Part shown: positions 5,878-10,016 of the stretch, in pieces | Layout of the letters: each line of letters begins with the position of its first letter | How positions within the stretch are numbered: position 1 is the stretch's first letter | Assembly: GCA_902796375.1 (NCBI GenBank) | Contig: CADBOW010000130.1 | Coordinates: forward strand, 1-10,016 | Length of the DNA: 10,016 bases | Direction: 5' to 3' | Source: an uncultured Lachnospiraceae bacterium | GTDB taxonomy: Bacteria; Bacillota; Clostridia; Lachnospirales; Lachnospiraceae | Position numbers and translations under genes: made by a program | The notes under the pieces: generated by a model | The model's database searches: none | The model's input: the letters and a program-made list of their open reading frames with translations, nothing else | Told to the model about the DNA's origin: nothing

Positions 5878-7248
5878 CTATTCTGCATCCCAGATCCGTT
5901 CATTCATCGGTACATACTCTTTATGCATACCTACATATTTATATGCAGGACGAATGATCTTCCCTTTATTTACAAGCTCCTCGATCCTGTGTGCGCACCA
6001 GCCGGAGATCCGGGCTATGGCGAACAGCGGAGTAAAATACTCCATCGGAATCCGTAGCATAGTATACACGAACCCACTGTAAAAATCAACATTCGCGCAG
6101 ACCGGCTTCTTCATATCACGGTTCTTCATGATCAGATCCTTTGCGATCTTCTCTACCCGGTCATACAGCGCAAATTCCTTTTCGAAGCCCTCCTCCACGG
6201 AAAGCTTCCTTGCGTATTCCTTCAGAATGACGGCCCGCGGATCGGACTTTGTATAGACCGCATGTCCCAGTCCGTAGATCAGTCCGGAGCGATCGAAGCC
6301 CTCCTTATCCAGAAGCTTCTGCAGATATGCCTTCAGCTCCTTCTCATTTTCCCAGTCGGAAATGTTGGCCTTCAGATCCGCAAACATCTGCTGCACCTTC
6401 AGGTTGGCACCACCATGGCGAGGTCCCTTCAGGGAGCCGAGGGAGCCGGCCACCGTAGAGTAGGTATCGGTTCCCGTTGTGGAAATGACATGTGTCGTGA
6501 AGGTGGAGTTGTTACCTCCGCCATGCTCTGCGTGGAGTACCAGACAGATATCCAGCACCTGCGCCTCCAGCTCGGTATATTTCGGATCCGGCCGCAGCAG
6601 CCGCAGGATATTCTCCGCCGTGGAAAGCTCCGGCTTCGGGCGGTGCACCACCAGACTGGAATCCAGGAATTTATGCCTGTAGCTCTGATATCCGTACGCC
6701 GCAATGACCGGGAAACGGGCGATCAGGCTCAGTGACTGTTCCAGAATATGCTTTACCTCAATGGAATCCGGATCCTCATCATAGGAATAGAGTGTCAGCA
6801 CACATCGCTGCAGCACATTCATGATATTTCGGCTGGGAGCCTTCATGATCACATCCCGGTTAAAATTCTCCGGCAGCGGACGAAGCTGGCCCATGACACG
6901 CATGAACTCGTCCAGCTGCTGCTCTGTGGGAAGTTCACCGAACAGAAGGAGAAATGTAGTTTCTTCAAATCCATGCTTGGATCCGTGGAAGCCCTTCACC
7001 AGATCCTTCACGCTGTATCCCTGATAATAAAGCTCTCCCTCGATGGGAATCCGTTCCCCGTTCTCCACACGGAATCCGTTCACATCCGAGATCTCGGTCA
7101 GTCCCGTCAGAACGCCCTTACCGTTGGAATCACGGAGTCCCCGCTTCACGTCATACTGGGAATACAGACGCTGATCGATCTGACCCGCATCCGCACAGAA
7201 TTCCACATATTTATCCACCAGATCCTTCATTTCTTCACTATTGATCAT
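5878..7248 (-). CDS. Citrate synthase (citrate/2-methylcitrate synthase family)
   Basis: A 456-residue enzyme condensing acetyl-CoA with oxaloacetate to citrate; some family members use propionyl-CoA. The catalytic triad is identifiable: His242 in LHAEHGGGNNSTF, His329 in GLGHAVYTKSDPR and Asp388 in NVDFYSG. Oxaloacetate and CoA contacts are expected at GPRHGG (275-280) and ARISGWCAHR (412-421). It is a long form with about 50 extra N-terminal residues before GLTEISDVNGF, as in other Clostridia, rather than the short 370-residue Bacillus form. The ATG is preceded by AAAAGGAGA with about nine bases spacing, 23 nt after the phosphoesterase gene. In anaerobes it typically serves the oxidative branch toward 2-oxoglutarate and glutamate. 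No aconitase or isocitrate dehydrogenase gene lies beside it here. Si-, Re- and methylcitrate specificity cannot be proved by reading, although the fold motifs are those of the Si family. Confidence 0.95.
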   Translation of the reverse strand: MINSEEMKDLVDKYVEFCADAGQIDQRLYSQYDVKRGLRDSNGKGVLTGLTEISDVNGFRVENGERIPIEGELYYQGYSVKDLVKGFHGSKHGFEETTFLLLFGELPTEQQLDEFMRVMGQLRPLPENFNRDVIMKAPSRNIMNVLQRCVLTLYSYDEDPDSIEVKHILEQSLSLIARFPVIAAYGYQSYRHKFLDSSLVVHRPKPELSTAENILRLLRPDPKYTELEAQVLDICLVLHAEHGGGNNSTFTTHVISTTGTDTYSTVAGSLGSLKGPRHGGANLKVQQMFADLKANISDWENEKELKAYLQKLLDKEGFDRSGLIYGLGHAVYTKSDPRAVILKEYARKLSVEEGFEKEFALYDRVEKIAKDLIMKNRDMKKPVCANVDFYSGFVYTMLRIPMEYFTPLFAIARISGWCAHRIEELVNKGKIIRPAYKYVGMHKEYVPMNERIWDAE

Positions 7249-7271
7249 AAAACCGAATCTCCTTTTTCTAT

Positions 7272-7931
7272 CTACCTGCGCCTGTGTCTTCCGGGCCGTC
7301 CCGATTCCGGAACCGGTTCCGGCTCCAGAGCCCCCGGGATATCTATATCAAATACATAATGATTAAATCCGTTTATGACGCGGGTCTCCCCGAAGGTATC
7401 CTCCCGCTTCAGGTCCTTTCCGTAATTCAAATGGACATGCCCGTGCAGAAAGAGCAGGGGATGATACTTCTCCATCAGGTCACGGAAGACCTGAAATCCA
7501 TGATGCGGAAGATCCTCTTCATCATTCAGATCCTTGGCCGGCGAATGGGTGACCAGAATATCAAATCCCTTTCGCCGCAGGAGCTTCACCTTCAGCCGCC
7601 GTACCCTTCCCCGCATCTGGCTCTCCGTATATTGAAACCCGGTGAAGTTGTAACACATACTTCCTCCGAGCCCCAGGATCCGGACCCCCCGATATACATA
7701 GATATCATCATCGATGCAGATACAGCCTTCCGGAGGCGTATCCTTATAGCAGCCGTCATGATTTCCGTGCACGTAAAGAACAGGCACCTTCGCATATGTC
7801 GCCAGAAACGACAGATACTGAGGCGCAAGATCCCCACAGGAAATGATCAGATCGATCCCATCCAGTTTTGATTTTTCAAAATAATCCCACAGATATTTCG
7901 ATTCAATATCAGAGATTACCAGGATCCTCAT
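7272..7931 (-). CDS. Calcineurin-like metallophosphoesterase (DxE variant)
   Basis: A cytoplasmic metallophosphoesterase of about 219 residues. Counting from GTG 7949, the two-metal signature is present: SDIES (Asp14, Glu16), SCGD (Asp40), GNHD (63-65 with Asn63 and His64), THSPAK (His135) and LHGHVH (His169, His171). The first motif is D-x-E instead of the usual D-x-H, so the metal-1 site has Glu where His is standard. I recall similar SD-x-ES forms in clostridial relatives, so this is likely a subgroup trait. The C-terminus ends in a Pro/Glu/Arg-rich tail (PGRHRRR). Three in-frame starts exist (GTG 7949, ATG 7937, ATG 7931). The last is chosen because AAGG lies six bases upstream and the protein then begins MRILVISD, as relatives do. 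The start overlaps the preceding gene by 23 nt. The substrate is unknown; nucleotide or phosphodiester hydrolysis is typical. Confidence 0.88.
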   Translation of the reverse strand: MRILVISDIESKYLWDYFEKSKLDGIDLIISCGDLAPQYLSFLATYAKVPVLYVHGNHDGCYKDTPPEGCICIDDDIYVYRGVRILGLGGSMCYNFTGFQYTESQMRGRVRRLKVKLLRRKGFDILVTHSPAKDLNDEEDLPHHGFQVFRDLMEKYHPLLFLHGHVHLNYGKDLKREDTFGETRVINGFNHYVFDIDIPGALEPEPVPESGRPGRHRRR

Positions 7932-9876
7932 CTTCATCCTTGCGTACACCCTTCAACTCAACGATGGACCTCGCCTTCTCCTTCAGCGAGTTCACGTCCG
8001 GTATTTCTCCGGCAACATTATCCAGCAGCCAGTTCATGTTCATGATGTCCATTACCTGGAGTGATTCTCCCTCCCGGCAGCGGATCTGTCCCTCCTGATC
8101 CCTCAGTTCCCCGCTGAAGAGATCAAATCGTTCCTCCGTGATCTCACGTTTCATCAGCTCGATCAGCCGGGCCGACGCCGCAGGCACCTTCTCCGACAGG
8201 ATCACGTCGATCACTCCGGAGGACAGACCCCACCAGTAATTGATGGCCTTGTCCTCTGCGGGAGAATCGGTCTTCTCCCACGTTCCGTCGATGATCAGGC
8301 GGAGCAGCTTCTCATACAGAACGCCCCAGTTGATGACCGGCATGGCTATATTGATCGGCTGATTCTCTGTCAGCTTATACATTCCGAACTTTCTGGAGGC
8401 GTGCCGGGGCGTGATCATATCCTGATCGGAAATATAATCGATCCCGTCATTATAAAAGCTTCGATACAATGCCTCACGGGAGATATCATCTTTTTTCGTC
8501 GTCCATTCCACCCGAACTTCGATCCCCGGATTCACCATACGGGCTCCCAGCGCAAATGCATTGATGCCGGCTGTGATTCCGTAAATGGGATAGTCCGCCA
8601 GATATCCGACCCGGTTGGAATCCGTCAGGATCCCCGCCAGCATTCCGGAGAGGAATTTTGCCTCATACACCCGGGCATAGTAGGTCCGGATATATCGATG
8701 GTTGGTATTCAGGGAACAGTTCAGTACCTTCACCTCCGGATGCGCTACCGCCACCTTCAGGCTGGCATTGATCTGCTGGGCCGTGGTGGTAAAGAACACC
8801 TTCGTCCCTTCCTTCTCGATCAGCTCCTCCATGGCTTCCACCGTCTTCTCTTCCGTATCCGCCGTGGTGATCTTCAGTGTCGTGATCGTATTTCCGAACT
8901 TATCCTTCACATAGTTTCTTCCAAGCTCATGGGCATACAGCCAGTCGGAATTGGAAGGATCCCGGTCATAGATAAATGCCACATTCAGCGGTTTGGCCTC
9001 CGAAGGCTCCGACTTCAGCACACGCTTCAGAAGCGTGGGTCTGGTCTCCGGCGGCTTCATGGCCACATCCACCTCGGAATTCTGATTCATCATCAGGAAT
9101 TCCTTCCACATTTTCGTGATGGCTTCCTTGACCTCGATGCCGCTCATATTCAGAACGGTTTCATAATTATACACACCGATCATGGCCAGGAAGGCATCTC
9201 CGGTGGTGATCTCCGTCAGTTCCTTTCCGTCTTTTTCCTCAAATGCCTTTGAGAATTTATAATAGGCCGAGGTCAGATTCTGAACCTGCTCGTCGGTCCA
9301 GGTAAGCTCCGGCGCCTTTACATCCGTATCGGTGGCCTCCAGGAGCTTATGGAAGTTTCCTTCCTTGGAAAACCAGATGAAATTCACGCCGGTCTTCCGA
9401 TAAAAATCCATATATTCATAATAGATCCGGATCTCCGGATCATCGGTCTTCACAGGGATCTTCCGGGTAACCATGGCCGGAACGGATACGGCGTCAAAAT
9501 ACTTCAGTACGCTGACACGCTTGTTCCCCTCCACCACATAGTACCGGTTCAGATATTCATATACCTTGATGGGATCATGAATCCCTTCGCTCATATGTGC
9601 ATCACATAATGTGGACCATTTCTGAGCAAACTCCGTCTCTTTCTCCAGGATCGGCATAAAATTATTTGCAAAGGAACTGGACCGTCCGGCATTTGCGGTT
9701 CCCACCACACGATCCAGAGGGATCGTACAGAGACCGAGGCTCAGCTCTCCCCGGATCCTGGCACCCGCCAGAAGCTCGTCAAGAACAGCGGGATGCTGCG
9801 GATTCCCGGCAGCAGCCGCTGTTTTCATTGCTTTCTCTCCCAGTTTCTTCGCTTTTTCATATTCTACGTAAGACAA
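7909..9876 (-). CDS. ParB-like domain fused to a BMP/Med ligand-binding domain, cytoplasmic
   Basis: A 655-residue two-part protein. Residues about 48-140 resemble a ParB/Srx-type domain: the opening box IPLDRVVGTANAGR (52-65) followed by PIKVYEYLNRYYVVEGNKR (102-120), where GNKR sits at the place of the ParB GxxR nucleotide-binding motif. A helical linker follows (about 150-290). Residues about 297-625 match the basic membrane protein (Med, PF02608) fold that binds purine nucleosides in transporter lipoproteins: DWLYAHELGR (311-320), a central stretch with ARVYEAKFLSGMLAG (401-415), and FDLFSGELRDQEG (584-596). There is no signal peptide or lipobox; the N-terminus is a charged helix. It therefore probably acts inside the cell as a sensor or regulator. 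The TTG start is supported by AGAGG (9885-9889) eight bases upstream. The C-terminus overlaps the phosphoesterase gene. The ligand and the DNA or CTP link are inferences. Confidence 0.82.
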   Translation of the reverse strand: MSYVEYEKAKKLGEKAMKTAAAAGNPQHPAVLDELLAGARIRGELSLGLCTIPLDRVVGTANAGRSSSFANNFMPILEKETEFAQKWSTLCDAHMSEGIHDPIKVYEYLNRYYVVEGNKRVSVLKYFDAVSVPAMVTRKIPVKTDDPEIRIYYEYMDFYRKTGVNFIWFSKEGNFHKLLEATDTDVKAPELTWTDEQVQNLTSAYYKFSKAFEEKDGKELTEITTGDAFLAMIGVYNYETVLNMSGIEVKEAITKMWKEFLMMNQNSEVDVAMKPPETRPTLLKRVLKSEPSEAKPLNVAFIYDRDPSNSDWLYAHELGRNYVKDKFGNTITTLKITTADTEEKTVEAMEELIEKEGTKVFFTTTAQQINASLKVAVAHPEVKVLNCSLNTNHRYIRTYYARVYEAKFLSGMLAGILTDSNRVGYLADYPIYGITAGINAFALGARMVNPGIEVRVEWTTKKDDISREALYRSFYNDGIDYISDQDMITPRHASRKFGMYKLTENQPINIAMPVINWGVLYEKLLRLIIDGTWEKTDSPAEDKAINYWWGLSSGVIDVILSEKVPAASARLIELMKREITEERFDLFSGELRDQEGQIRCREGESLQVMDIMNMNWLLDNVAGEIPDVNSLKEKARSIVELKGVRKDEDEDPGNL

Positions 9877-9881
9877 GACAG

Positions 9882-10016
9882 TTACCTCTGATTCACTATA
9901 TTCTTCTCTTCTCCGTCCAGAAATGCCTTCACATTCTGATATGTAACCTCTTTGATCTTTCGGATCGCATCATCCGACGCCCATGCGATATGGGGTGTAA
10001 TGATACAGTTTTTTGC
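9882..10016 (-). CDS. D-2-hydroxyacid dehydrogenase, C-terminal fragment (cut by the window edge)
   Basis: The last 44 codons of a gene entering from the right, ending in TAA (9882-9884). The visible sequence contains CIITPHIAWAS, the C-terminal signature of D-isomer-specific 2-hydroxyacid dehydrogenases, in which the His after Pro is the catalytic acid/base. Later come VKAFLDG and NIVNQ, matching the usual end of the family (Ni.aFl.G...N.VN). These NAD(P)H-dependent enzymes reduce 2-keto acids such as hydroxypyruvate, pyruvate or 2-oxo branched acids; the substrate cannot be told from this part. The sequence AGAGG just before the stop codon serves as the ribosome binding site of the next gene, which starts five bases after the stop. 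The two are therefore probably translationally coupled in one operon whose promoter is outside the window. Confidence 0.85.
   Translation of the reverse strand, partial: AKNCIITPHIAWASDDAIRKIKEVTYQNVKAFLDGEEKNIVNQR
9885..9889 (-). promoter_or_regulatory. Ribosome binding site of the ParB-BMP gene
   Basis: AGAGG on the minus strand lies eight bases before the TTG codon at 9874-9876 and inside the last codons of the upstream dehydrogenase gene. It is what makes the rare TTG start credible, because no ATG occurs until residue 17 of the reading frame. Confidence 0.55.

Noticed and set aside
6748..7359. A 203-codon plus-strand ORF opposite the start of the citrate synthase gene
   Set aside because: It spans two minus-strand genes and their intergenic gap, has no ribosome binding site of note, and no recognisable motif.
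7932..7949. GTG start for the metallophosphoesterase
   Set aside because: The AAGGG before it directly abuts the codon, too close to act as a ribosome binding site. The ATG at 7931 has AAGG with six bases spacing and gives the family-like start MRILVISD.
8401..9252. A 283-codon plus-strand ORF opposite the ParB-BMP gene
   Set aside because: The minus-strand frame has strong BMP-family motifs over the same bases. The plus-strand product is His/Arg/Ile-rich without motifs, as expected of a shadow frame.
1..10016. CRISPR arrays, transposases, phage genes, tRNA or rRNA genes
   Set aside because: No regularly spaced repeats, integrase or transposase motifs, or structural RNA signatures were found on either strand. 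The gene content looks chromosomal.

Overview
The window looks like a stretch of a Clostridia chromosome, most likely Lachnospiraceae-like. The grounds are moderate GC with C/G-rich third codon positions inside genes, AT-rich intergenic DNA, strong AGGAGG-type ribosome binding sites, and protein families typical of that group: a clostridial prepilin, NatA/NatB-like ABC genes with LSKGNQQ signatures, a long citrate synthase, and a BMP-family protein without a signal peptide. The genus cannot be fixed from the sequence alone.

Left part (1-1087): AT-rich DNA with a rho-independent terminator (about 86-113) that probably closes an upstream plus-strand gene. Next comes a well-formed promoter (187-215) overlapping a perfect inverted repeat (182-196), a single prepilin gene (267-989), and a strong hairpin terminator (1009-1052). 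The prepilin therefore appears to be transcribed alone. An alternative reading of positions 1-103 is a leftward promoter with a structured leader running off the window edge.

Right part (1088-10016): eight minus-strand genes, read from right to left. They are the C-terminal end of a D-2-hydroxyacid dehydrogenase, an unusual cytoplasmic ParB-like/BMP fusion protein, a calcineurin-like metallophosphoesterase, citrate synthase, an ABC ATPase, two ABC-2 permeases, and a RlmI-like SAM-dependent methyltransferase. The first seven are separated by at most 27 nt or overlap, so they look like one transcription unit whose promoter lies beyond 10016. The methyltransferase is set off by 104 nt holding a GC-rich palindrome and may be expressed semi-independently. 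It converges on the prepilin gene, and both may share the hairpin at 1009-1044.

Functionally, the ATPase and two permeases form a complete heteromeric NatAB-type exporter. The dehydrogenase, citrate synthase and phosphoesterase are metabolic or hydrolytic enzymes with no obvious single pathway. The feature most worth attention is the 655-residue protein at 7909-9876. It joins a ParB/Srx-like fold, with an IPLDRVV box and a GNKR motif, to a full BMP/Med ligand-binding domain and carries no export signal, which suggests an intracellular sensor rather than a transporter lipoprotein. No tRNA, rRNA, insertion sequence or CRISPR array was seen, and no stretch longer than 300 bases lacks a gene.
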